From Intrasporangiaceae bacterium (GTDB lineage Bacteria > Actinomycetota > Actinomycetes > Actinomycetales > Dermatophilaceae), in assembly GCA_012518475.1 (NCBI GenBank), contig JAAYSB010000004.1, forward strand, positions 1 to 20,975: a stretch of DNA of 20,975 nt, written 5' to 3'. This document shows, in pieces, positions 1 through 6,554 of this stretch (position 1 is its first letter; every line of letters begins with the position of its first letter). The notes under the pieces are model-generated. The model made no database searches, was not told where the DNA came from, and saw nothing but the letters and a program-made list of their open reading frames with translations. Both the position numbers and the translations under genes were made by a program.

Positions 1-807
1 CCAGATGCCGTCCTGGTCGAGGGCGTTCTCCATGACCGAGTGCCCGATCCGATAGCGGCCACCGACCCCGCGGGCGTTGCCGACGACGACGACCTGTGCC
101 TGGTCGAGCTCGACTCCGCTGGAGCAGGACGCGACGGAGGAGAACAGCTCGCGGTTGTGCATGACGTCCTCGTCACTCGGCATCTCGATCTCACCGAGGG
201 CCACTGCGATGCCGAGCGCCGTGCAGCCGTTCGACAGGTCCATCGACTCGTGGGTGTGCTCGGTCCAGACCGACTTGCCGCGCGACTTCGCGTCCCGGAT
301 CGTGTGGATCGTCAGCAGCGGGGTCTTGGTCTGCACATAGTGCACATCCGCCGGGTCGGTGATCCCGGCCCGCTCCATCGCGACCTTGACCGCGTCGGCG
401 ACCTTGGTGATCATCGGCGTGTAGCCGATCTCCTCCGGGAGCAGGTGCTCCGACATCGCGAATCCCACTGTCAGACGGGGCTCGTCGCTCTTTTCGGCCA
501 TGTCCGCAGGGACTGTCGCGAAGATCGTCGCGTGCGGGCTGATGACCCCGTCGGTTCCACCGGACCAGACGATCGGGATCTCCTTGACCTTGTCCTTGTC
601 CGCACCCTTCTCGACGAGGATCTCGCGGAAGGCCCGGTCGGCGATGATGCGGGTGTAGTCGTTGACCCCGCCGTTGCCCTCGGTCTTGCCGATGATGGCG
701 ATGACACGGTCGGCCTCCATGACGCCGTCGTCGATGAGCGCGCCGAGCTCGCTCGCGTCCGAGACGGTGTGGAGGGGGACCTTGCGGACCTCGATTGCGT
801 CGGGCAT
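1..807 (-). CDS. Barbiturase / cyanuric acid hydrolase family ring-opening amidohydrolase (3' part beyond left edge)
   Basis: Partial gene: 269 N-terminal residues of a family usually about 350-370 long; the last domain lies beyond the window. The family (Toblerone fold, three repeated domains with Ser-Lys dyads) opens barbiturate to ureidomalonate, or cyanuric acid to carboxybiuret. Seen here: domain A lysine in IGKTEGNGGVNDYTR (K41) and serine in WSGGTDGVISPH (S82); domain B lysine in VHYVQTKTPLLT (K161) and serine pair in SCSSGVELDQAQ (S229-S230). The ATG at 805-807 is preceded by an AAAGGAA ribosome site. It lies 89 bp downstream of carbamate kinase on the same strand and is probably co-transcribed. 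Family assignment is firm. Barbiturase rather than cyanuric acid hydrolase is inferred from the uracil-type permease and Mo hydroxylase in the same window, because the discriminating third domain is not visible. Confidence 0.9.
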   Translation of the reverse strand, partial: MPDAIEVRKVPLHTVSDASELGALIDDGVMEADRVIAIIGKTEGNGGVNDYTRIIADRAFREILVEKGADKDKVKEIPIVWSGGTDGVISPHATIFATVPADMAEKSDEPRLTVGFAMSEHLLPEEIGYTPMITKVADAVKVAMERAGITDPADVHYVQTKTPLLTIHTIRDAKSRGKSVWTEHTHESMDLSNGCTALGIAVALGEIEMPSDEDVMHNRELFSSVASCSSGVELDQAQVVVVGNARGVGGRYRIGHSVMENALDQDGIW

Positions 808-859
808 GAGGTGGGTTCCTTTCAGATACCGATGGGGTGCGGTGCTTGCGTTCTGTGAA

Positions 860-869
860 TTGGCTTGGC
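860..869. promoter_or_regulatory. Two tandem TTGGC half-sites between carbamate kinase and barbiturase
   Basis: The gap between the two genes (808-896) holds TTGGC twice in direct tandem. TTGGC is the half-site of the palindrome found upstream of three other genes here. A direct repeat of half-sites is weak evidence and may be chance. No hairpin terminator is seen in the gap, which favours read-through from carbamate kinase. Confidence 0.15.
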
Positions 870-896
870 GTGGCGGCTGGGTCTGGTTCGGGGGGC

Positions 897-1826
897 TCAG
901 TTCGAGATGACCGTCCCGAAGTCGTCGTCGACGGCGTCGACGATGCGGTGCAGGGAGGTGATGATGCTCCGCCCGCCGATGCGGGCGAACTGGAGCGCCG
1001 CCTCGACCTTCGGACCCATGGAGCCGGATGCGAACTGGCCGGCCGCCGCATACCTCTCCATGTCGGTGACGGTGACCTGCTCGATCGGGCGGGCGTGGTC
1101 GGTGCCGTAGTCGAGGATGGCATGGTCGACGTCGGTCGCGATGACGAGCGCGTCGGCCTCGAGCGCGTCCGCAAGCAGGGCCGCCGTGAGGTCCTTGTCG
1201 ATGACGGCCTCGATGCCGCGCAGGGTTCCGTCCTCTCGGCGGATGACGGGGATGCCGCCGCCGCCAGCGGCGACGACGATGTGGCCGGCGTCGATGAGGG
1301 TCCGGATCGTCGCGGTCTCGAGCACCTCGAGCGGGCGCGGGGAGGCGACGATCCGGCGCCAACCCTTCTCGCCCCGGTCCTCCCAGACCTGGCCGTGACC
1401 CATCATCTGTTCGGCCTGCTCGTGGGGGAGGTACCTGCCGATCGGCTTGCTCGGGTGGGTGAAGCCCGCGTCCTCCGGGTCGACGAGCGCACGGGTCACG
1501 AGGACGGCGACGGGCTTGTCGATGCCCTGGGCGGCGAAGGCCGCCTCGAGGGCGTTGAGGACGACGAAGCCGATCGTCCCCTGGGTCTGGGCGCCACACC
1601 AGTCGAGGGGGACCGGCGGCACGACGTGGGCGGCGAGCTCGTTCTTGACGAGGATGTTGCCGACCTGCGGGCCGTTGCCGTGGGTGAGGACGACCTCGTG
1701 ACCGGCAGCGACGAGGGCGGCGACGCTCTCCATCGCCGTCGTGATCGCCTCGATCTGGGCAGCCGGAGTCGCACTGCCGTCCTTGGCAGTCATCGCATTG
1801 CCGCCGAGTGCGAGAAGCACTCTCAT
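897..1826 (-). CDS. arcC: Carbamate kinase
   Basis: 309 residues, the usual length for carbamate kinase, which makes ATP from carbamoyl phosphate and ADP, releasing carbamate (to CO2 and ammonia). Visible family motifs: N-terminal LALGGNAM (residues 5-12), HGNGPQVG (49-56), the glycine-rich AAGGGGIPVI, and IDKDLTAALLA. The ATG at 1824-1826 is chosen because the protein begins directly at the conserved MRVLLALGGN; the frame stays open further upstream, but there it crosses a promoter, an operator and a repeat. The ribosome site is weak (GAGG). No arginine deiminase or ornithine carbamoyltransferase gene is nearby, so a role in arginine fermentation is not supported. Its position before the barbiturase gene suggests salvage of ATP from a carbamoyl phosphate formed in ureido-compound breakdown; the step that would form it is not identified here. 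Confidence 0.93.
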   Translation of the reverse strand: MRVLLALGGNAMTAKDGSATPAAQIEAITTAMESVAALVAAGHEVVLTHGNGPQVGNILVKNELAAHVVPPVPLDWCGAQTQGTIGFVVLNALEAAFAAQGIDKPVAVLVTRALVDPEDAGFTHPSKPIGRYLPHEQAEQMMGHGQVWEDRGEKGWRRIVASPRPLEVLETATIRTLIDAGHIVVAAGGGGIPVIRREDGTLRGIEAVIDKDLTAALLADALEADALVIATDVDHAILDYGTDHARPIEQVTVTDMERYAAAGQFASGSMGPKVEAALQFARIGGRSIITSLHRIVDAVDDDFGTVISN

Positions 1827-1848
1827 GTCCGGGGCCTCATACGTCTTG

Positions 1849-1876
1849 ACCCTAGGACGATGCACGACCCTGTCAC
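1849..1876 (-). promoter_or_regulatory. Candidate promoter of the carbamate kinase-barbiturase unit
   Basis: On the minus strand there is a -35-like GTGACA (1871-1876), a 16-bp spacer and a -10-like TAGGGT (1849-1854), placing a start about 15 bases before the ATG region. The palindromic operator begins one base upstream of the -35 element. Read by eye only; actinobacterial promoters are poorly conserved. Confidence 0.35.
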
Positions 1877-1877
1877 G

Positions 1878-1894
1878 TTGGCAGGATCTGCCGA
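1878..1894. promoter_or_regulatory. Operator-like palindrome TTGGCA-N5-TGCCGA upstream of carbamate kinase
   Basis: TTGGCAGGATCTGCCGA matches 11 of 12 arm positions of the palindrome TTGGCA-N5-TGCCAA found before hyuA and the CoA-transferase gene. It is 51 bp from the carbamate kinase start and abuts the candidate -35 box. No regulator gene lies in the window, so the binding protein is unknown. Confidence 0.5.
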
Positions 1895-1997
1895 AGGAGC
1901 CGGCAATTGTTGTGCTCCCGATCCACCCCGAGCCGCCAGGTACTCCCATCGGACCGAAACGGCGAACGGTCACCGGTCGGCCGGGCGCGCGCATACC

Positions 1998-2031
1998 CCG
2001 CCACGTCTTCCACAGAGCAGCCGAATGGCGA
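1998..2031 (+). repeat. Stem-loop repeat copy in the carbamate kinase/EamA divergent region
   Basis: Forward copy: 5' arm CCGCCA, 22-nt loop (containing TCTTCCACAGAGCAGC), 3' arm TGGCGA; five base pairs form, with an outer C/A mismatch. Same architecture as the seven other copies. The rest of the 295-bp divergent region 1827-2121 holds the promoter and operator listed above and no gene that I can see. Confidence 0.75.
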
Positions 2032-2121
2032 AGGCCGTCTCCCCACGAGACGCCCCGCAGCGGCCGCCTCCTCCTGTGGCAGGATCGGCGGCTGAAGGTC
2101 GCAGCAGACAAGGGGTATCCG

Positions 2122-3054
2122 GTGGCAGCACGATCCGATCGCACCTGGTTGGTGGCGTTGGCTGCCTCGTTGTGGGGACTGTCGGCGTTGTGGCGCTCAC
2201 CGTTGGCCAAGGACTATCCGTCGTTGACGGTGGTGTTCTGGGAGCACCTGATCCTCGTGGTGCTGGTCTCGCCGTGGCTGGTGCCGGCGTGGCGCCGGTT
2301 CGGGCAAGCCTCACTGCGGACCCGGCTGGCTGTTCTGGTGATCGGGGCGGGGTCGTCGGCGTTGGCGACCACACTGTTCACGATGGCGTTCCGGGTGGGG
2401 GACGCTATCACTCCGCAGGTGCTGCAGAAGCTTCAGCCGTTGATCGCGATCGCGCTGGCGGCGGTGCTGCTGGGGGAGCGGCTGCGGGCGAAGTTCCTGC
2501 TGTTCGTCATTCCGGCCCTGATCGGGGCGTGGCTGCTCGCCTTCGCCGACCCGCTGGGGGTGTCGGTGGCCTCGGCACAGGCGGCGCTGCTCGCGCTGGG
2601 CGCGGCTGCGTTGTGGGCGGCCGGGACGGTGCTGGGCCGCCTCGCCTCAGCCGAGCTGGGATTCCGGGACCTGACCGCGCTGCGGTTCTCGGTCGGGCTG
2701 GTCACCCTGGCTGCGATCGCCGCGCTGACCAGCACCCCGTTGGGTATGCGCTGGTCCGCCGCCCCGTCCCTTCTGCTGCTGGCGCTGTTCCCCGGACTGC
2801 TCGCGCTGGTGCTGTACTACCTGGCCCTCGGGCACACGCCAGCCTCGCGGGCGACGCTGGCCGAGCTGGCGTTCCCGCTGACGGCTGCGCTGATCGGCAT
2901 CACGGTCTTCGCCACCCGCCCCACCGGCACCCAGTGGCTCGGCATCACGATCGTCCTGGCGACCGTCGTCGCACTCGCCCTCCACGAGCAACGCGCCAAG
3001 CGCCCCGCCGTCGTCGTACCGCGAGAGACCGAACCGGCTCGGGCCACCCGCTAG
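2122..3054 (+). CDS. EamA/DMT-family membrane transporter
   Basis: 310 residues with about ten hydrophobic segments in two halves, the layout of the EamA (drug/metabolite transporter, RhaT-like) family of small-molecule exporters. Visible features are a first membrane segment near LVALAASLWGLSAL, a MAFRVGDAITPQVLQKLQPLIAIALAAVLLGE-type loop-helix (a stretch typical of EamA, with the GE after the fourth helix), and in the second half ALGHTPASRATLAELAFPL. The tail is hydrophilic and basic. The GTG at 2122 is chosen for its AAGGGG ribosome site and for the membrane segment following at once; the open frame reaches back to 1741 over promoter DNA. This is the only plus-strand gene, convergent with the carboxyltransferase gene (one base between stop codons). 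Substrate unknown; a link to the pyrimidine genes is not supported. Confidence 0.85.
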   Translation: MAARSDRTWLVALAASLWGLSALWRSPLAKDYPSLTVVFWEHLILVVLVSPWLVPAWRRFGQASLRTRLAVLVIGAGSSALATTLFTMAFRVGDAITPQVLQKLQPLIAIALAAVLLGERLRAKFLLFVIPALIGAWLLAFADPLGVSVASAQAALLALGAAALWAAGTVLGRLASAELGFRDLTALRFSVGLVTLAAIAALTSTPLGMRWSAAPSLLLLALFPGLLALVLYYLALGHTPASRATLAELAFPLTAALIGITVFATRPTGTQWLGITIVLATVVALALHEQRAKRPAVVVPRETEPARATR

Positions 3055-3077
3055 CTCACAGCTCCCGATAGCGGGTG
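3045..3077. terminator. Bidirectional hairpin shared by two convergent gene ends
   Basis: A perfect 9-bp stem CACCCGCTA (3045-3053) / TAGCGGGTG (3069-3077) with a 15-nt loop. The left arm contains the last codons of the EamA gene and most of its stop; the right arm lies in the last codons of the carboxyltransferase gene. There is no T-run on either side, so it is terminator-like rather than a classical intrinsic terminator. Confidence 0.5.
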
Positions 3078-4567
3078 TGCCGTGCCGACAGGCGCTCCTC
3101 GCGTGCCATCCGGGTGAGGTCGGTGAGCTCGTGCGCGATGGCCTGAGCCATCCGGCGGGAGAACTCGACCGGCTCCTCCGCGGCGTCGGGGTGCTCGGCG
3201 ACGATCCGGTCGACGATGCCGTTGCGGAGCAGGTCGGCCGAGCGGACCTGCTGCTGGGCCGCGATCTCCGGTGCCCGGTCCGCGGTGCGGTACAGGATCG
3301 CCGACGCACCCTCGGGAGGGAGCGGGGAGAGCCACGAGTGCTCCGCGCAGATGACCCGGTCGGCTGGCATGAGCGCGATGGCGCCACCGCCGGTGCCCTG
3401 CCCGAGCAGCACACAGACCGTGGGTTCGGAGAGTGCGACGAGCTCGGCCAGACAGCGGGCGATCTCGCCGGCCATGCCACCTTCTTCTGCCTCCTTCGAC
3501 AGCGCCGCCCCCGCCGTGTCGATGAGGGAGACCAGAGGTATGCCCAGCTCCTGGGCCAGCCGCATCCCACGTCGAGCGACCCGCAGCCCGGACGGGCTCA
3601 GTGGCTTGGTCGCCTCGGCCTCCGCGCGCCGGTCCTGGCCGAGGACGACGCACGGGACGCCCTCGAACCGCACGAGGGCGAGGAAGAGTGAACGGTCCCA
3701 CTCGCCGGAGCCCATGCCGAAGAGTGGGATGACCTCGTCGGCGCCATAGCGCAGCAGAGTGCGCACTCCCGGGCGGTCGGGGTTGCGTGAGCGGGTGATG
3801 GAGTCCCAGGCGGGGGTGTCGGGCAGGTCCTCGCGCGGGACGTCGGCGACGGCGGGCTGCTCGACGGGGGCGAGGACGAGGCCGAGGAAGCGGGTGGCCA
3901 TGTCGCGCAGGTCCTCCACGGGCAGGACCGCGTCGAGCAGGCCGTTGGTCCACAGGTTCTCGGCGGTCTGGACGCCCTCGGGGAACGGCTGCCCGTAGAG
4001 CGCCTCATAGACGCGCGCGCCGAGGAAGCCGATCGTCGCCCCGGGCTCGCCCACGGTCACGTGGCCCAGGGAGCCCCAGGACGCGAAGACCCCACCGGTC
4101 GTCGGGTGCCGCAGATAGGTGATGTAGGGGAGCCGCTTGGCCTTGAACGCCCCCACGGCAGCCGTGATCTTGACCATCGTCACGAATGCCGGGGTGCCTT
4201 CCTGCATCCTCGTGCCACCGGAGGTCGGTGCCGCGAACAGGGGCAGGCCCTCGTCGGTCGCCCGCTCGAAGGCCCGCACGATCCGCTCGGCAGCGGCCCG
4301 GCCGATCGACCCGGCGAGGAACTGGAACTCGCCGACGATCGCCGCAGCGCGGTGGCCGCCGATGCGGCCCTCACCGGTGACGATCGACTCGTCGGTCCCA
4401 GCCCGTTCAGCGGCCTTCGCCAGGGCCTCGGCATAGTCCGATCCCGGATCCGCGACAGTCAGTGGCTGCTCGTCCCACGAGACCCAGGACCCGGCATCGA
4501 AGACCGCCTCGATGAGCTCGGCCGAGTTCGGTCGCTTGGGACGCGCCTGCCGCTCGGTGTCACCCAT
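3056..4567 (-). CDS. Fused carboxyltransferase (AccD-like plus AccA-like), possible malonyl-CoA decarboxylase component
   Basis: 503 residues with two crotonase-type carboxyltransferase halves. The N-terminal half is AccD/MdcD-like (TGEGRIGGHRAAAIVGEF; APTSGGTRMQEG; HPTTGGVFASWGSLG). The C-terminal half is AccA/MdcE-like (RPGVRTLLRYG; LIDTAGAALSKEAEEGGMA; LGQGTGGGAIALMPADRV; LSPLPPEGASAILYR). No CxxC zinc finger of bacterial AccD is present at the N terminus, and no biotin carboxylase or biotin carrier is in the window. The ATG at 4565-4567 overlaps the end of the CoA-transferase gene by 8 bp (ATGGGTGA), so translation is probably coupled. Known relatives either carboxylate acyl-CoA or, in malonate decarboxylase, decarboxylate a malonyl thioester without biotin. 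From its partner and the barbiturase context I infer that it decarboxylates malonyl-CoA (or methylmalonyl-CoA) to acetyl-CoA (or propionyl-CoA). A role as the carboxyltransferase of an acyl-CoA carboxylase remains possible. Confidence 0.88.
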   Translation of the reverse strand: MGDTERQARPKRPNSAELIEAVFDAGSWVSWDEQPLTVADPGSDYAEALAKAAERAGTDESIVTGEGRIGGHRAAAIVGEFQFLAGSIGRAAAERIVRAFERATDEGLPLFAAPTSGGTRMQEGTPAFVTMVKITAAVGAFKAKRLPYITYLRHPTTGGVFASWGSLGHVTVGEPGATIGFLGARVYEALYGQPFPEGVQTAENLWTNGLLDAVLPVEDLRDMATRFLGLVLAPVEQPAVADVPREDLPDTPAWDSITRSRNPDRPGVRTLLRYGADEVIPLFGMGSGEWDRSLFLALVRFEGVPCVVLGQDRRAEAEATKPLSPSGLRVARRGMRLAQELGIPLVSLIDTAGAALSKEAEEGGMAGEIARCLAELVALSEPTVCVLLGQGTGGGAIALMPADRVICAEHSWLSPLPPEGASAILYRTADRAPEIAAQQQVRSADLLRNGIVDRIVAEHPDAAEEPVEFSRRMAQAIAHELTDLTRMAREERLSARHTRYREL

Positions 4568-5738
4568 CGTCGGCCTCAAGGGAGTCCAGCCACGCGCGCA
4601 CGCTGTCGTTGTGCTCGCCGAGGCGAGGCGGGGGGAGGTGCTCCGCTCGGCCACCGCCGAACTCGTTGTCGTCCAGGCGAATCGGCGAGCCGGGGAGGGT
4701 GATGTCACCGAGGACCGGGTGGTCCACGTTGAGCAGGAGGTGCTGGGAGGCGACCTGGTCCCACTCATAGACCCGGTCGAGCGTGCGGACCTCGCCGGCC
4801 GGGATCCCGATCTCGGCGAGGCGGGCGAGAAGGTCGCTGGTCGCATACCCCTTGAACACGGTATTCACCGTCTCGATGACGAGCGGCAGGTTGCGGACCC
4901 GGTCGGCGTTCGTCGCCATGCCCGGGGCGGCCGGGTCGATCCCGAACGCGGTGGCGAACTTGACCCACAGGCCTTCACTGCCGCAGGCGATCTGGATCTT
5001 GCCGTCGGCGCACTCGAAGAGCCCGTAGGGAGAGATCGACGGGTGGTAGTTGCCCTGGGCGCGGGCCACCTGGCCGGCAACCGTGTATGCGGTGCCCTGG
5101 AACGCATGAACGCCCACCACCGCGGCGAGCAGGGAGGTGCGCACGACGCGGCCCTTGCCGGTGAGGTGGCGCTCGTTGAGGGCGGCGACCACGCCGAAGG
5201 CGCCGTGCAGCCCGGCCAGCAGGTCGGCGATCGGGACGCCGACCCGCTGCGGGTCGTCCGGACCGGGGCCGGTGAGCGACATCAGGCCCGCCTCTCCCTG
5301 GGCGATCTGGTCGTAGCCGGCGCGCCCGCCCTCCGGCCCGTCCTCGCCGAAGCCGCTGATCTTGAGGATGATCAGTCGCGGATTGAGCTCGTGGAGGCGC
5401 TCGATGGTGAAGCCGAGCCGGTCGAGGACACCCGGGCGGAAGTTCTCGACGAGCACGTCGCCGGCGCGGACCAGACGGGTGAGGACGTCCTGGCCGTCCT
5501 CGCTCTTGAGGTCGAGGGTGATCGACTCCTTGTTGCGGTTGCAGGAGAGGTAGTACGTCGAGATCGGTTCATCCTCGGGCCCGACGAACGGAGGGCCGTA
5601 GCCGCGGGTGTCGTCCCCGGTCCCGGCCTCAACCTTGATGACCCGTGCGCCCATGTCGCCGAGCATCATGGCGGCGTGCGGGCCGGCGAGGGCACGGGAG
5701 AGATCGACGACGACGATGTCCTGCAGTGGAGCGCTCAC
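4560..5738 (-). CDS. Class III (CaiB/BaiF-type) CoA-transferase
   Basis: 392 residues, typical of the CaiB/BaiF/formyl-CoA transferase family, which moves CoA between carboxylic acids through an aspartyl thioester. Seen: N-terminal LQDIVVVDLSRALAGPHAAM, GARVIKVE, the NRNKESITLDLK segment, ENFRPGVLDRLGF, SGFGEDGP, and the catalytic aspartate in GVPIADLLAGLHGA (D172). The GTG at 5736-5738 is chosen because family homology begins a few residues later; an in-frame TTG at 5789 would start inside the operator, and the ATG near 5755 is out of frame and stops at once. It overlaps the carboxyltransferase gene. In this context malonate (or methylmalonate from thymine) is the suggested CoA acceptor; the sequence itself does not fix the substrate. 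Confidence 0.92.
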   Translation of the reverse strand: MSAPLQDIVVVDLSRALAGPHAAMMLGDMGARVIKVEAGTGDDTRGYGPPFVGPEDEPISTYYLSCNRNKESITLDLKSEDGQDVLTRLVRAGDVLVENFRPGVLDRLGFTIERLHELNPRLIILKISGFGEDGPEGGRAGYDQIAQGEAGLMSLTGPGPDDPQRVGVPIADLLAGLHGAFGVVAALNERHLTGKGRVVRTSLLAAVVGVHAFQGTAYTVAGQVARAQGNYHPSISPYGLFECADGKIQIACGSEGLWVKFATAFGIDPAAPGMATNADRVRNLPLVIETVNTVFKGYATSDLLARLAEIGIPAGEVRTLDRVYEWDQVASQHLLLNVDHPVLGDITLPGSPIRLDDNEFGGGRAEHLPPPRLGEHNDSVRAWLDSLEADDG

Positions 5739-5772
5739 GGACTCACTCAACCATGACGAGCCCCGAGCGGGG

Positions 5773-5789
5773 TTGGCAGCCCTTGCCAA
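5773..5789. promoter_or_regulatory. Perfect operator palindrome TTGGCA-N5-TGCCAA upstream of the CoA-transferase gene
   Basis: TTGGCAGCCCTTGCCAA, both 6-bp arms complementary, 34 bp upstream of the GTG start. The same palindrome with the same 5-bp spacing precedes hyuA at 14012-14028. The transcript-side half could double as a poor -35 element (TGCCAA, 17 bp, CATGGT), which would suit a repressor, but this is conjecture. Confidence 0.6.
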
Positions 5790-5827
5790 AGGAGGGATGC
5801 GCCGTTGTCAGCGTGGGGCGCGGAAGG

Positions 5828-6511
5828 TCAGCCGGACAGCTGCTGAATCGTGATTCCCGAGCCGCCGCCGAGATCGGCAGCCTGGGCGAGGAAGAGCTCA
5901 CCGGCTGCGATCGCGTCGGTGAGGGCCTCGTGCGCCTTGTAGCGGGGGAGCCCGAACCGGTCGCGGGAGGCTTGCAGCCGGAGCGAGCCGTGCTTGACGT
6001 CCTGGTCGGCGCCGAGCCGCAGGACCCGCCGTTGCAGCGCCATCGTGTCGATCGAGCGGACGAGGAGCGGCTGGCCATAGAGCCGGGCGCAGGCCCGGGA
6101 GAGGAAGCCGACCTCGACCTGGGCGTGGTGGGCGACGAGGGTGCGCCCGGCGAGTGCGGCGAGGATCTGGGGCAGCACCTCCTCGAGCGGGCTGCCCTGG
6201 GCGAGCCGGTCATCGGTCAGGCCGTGGATCGTGGCGGACTGACCGACCTCGACGTCTGGCCGGACGAGCAGGTGCTCGGCTCCGGCGTGGACGAGGGACG
6301 GGCCGTCGATGGGGATGAAGCCGGCAGAGAGGATGGTCGCGTCCTGTTCGAGACCGGTCAGCTCGAGGTCGATCGCGAGGTAGTGACCCGACTCCCAGTC
6401 CATCCGGCCGTCCTCGAACGGCACCTGGAGGTAGTCCCGCAGGGGTCCCGGCGGGGCCTTGCGCAGCGCCGCCTGCCTGCGGTCGTCGAGAGTCCTCCGC
6501 CAGAACGCCAT
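5828..6511 (-). CDS. DnaQ-like DEDD 3'-5' exonuclease domain protein
   Basis: 227 residues. The exonuclease fold spans about residues 43-210. Motif I is LAIDLELTG (D48, E50), followed by HGLTDD (96-101). Motif II is VAHHAQVEVGFL, where the usual aspartate position carries glutamate (E133). Motif III is YKAHEALTDA (H194, D199). The N-terminal 40 residues are basic and lie outside the domain. ATG at 6509-6511. It is 43 bp downstream of the cNMP/CBS/DUF294 gene on the same strand, a pairing I recall from other bacteria. Substrate (DNA, RNA or a signalling nucleotide) is unknown; nothing here ties it to pyrimidine breakdown. Confidence 0.85.
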   Translation of the reverse strand: MAFWRRTLDDRRQAALRKAPPGPLRDYLQVPFEDGRMDWESGHYLAIDLELTGLEQDATILSAGFIPIDGPSLVHAGAEHLLVRPDVEVGQSATIHGLTDDRLAQGSPLEEVLPQILAALAGRTLVAHHAQVEVGFLSRACARLYGQPLLVRSIDTMALQRRVLRLGADQDVKHGSLRLQASRDRFGLPRYKAHEALTDAIAAGELFLAQAADLGGGSGITIQQLSG

Positions 6512-6554
6512 CGTTGCTGTTTCCCGCCTCGTGGTCCGGTCTCGGTCGGCGGCG

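Noticed and set aside
1827..2210. N-terminal extension of the carbamate kinase frame to 2210
   Set aside because: Family homology begins exactly at the ATG at 1826, and the extension covers a promoter, operator palindrome and stem-loop repeat.
837..3071. A 744-residue open frame on the plus strand over carbamate kinase and the EamA gene
   Set aside because: It reads antisense through carbamate kinase and out of frame through the EamA gene, has a low-complexity Arg/Gly/Ala-rich product and no recognisable domain. It is a typical GC-rich shadow frame.
3056..4567. Housekeeping acetyl-CoA carboxylase carboxyltransferase
   Set aside because: No zinc finger, no biotin carboxylase or carrier nearby, and strict coupling with a CoA-transferase make a catabolic decarboxylase role more likely; not fully excluded.
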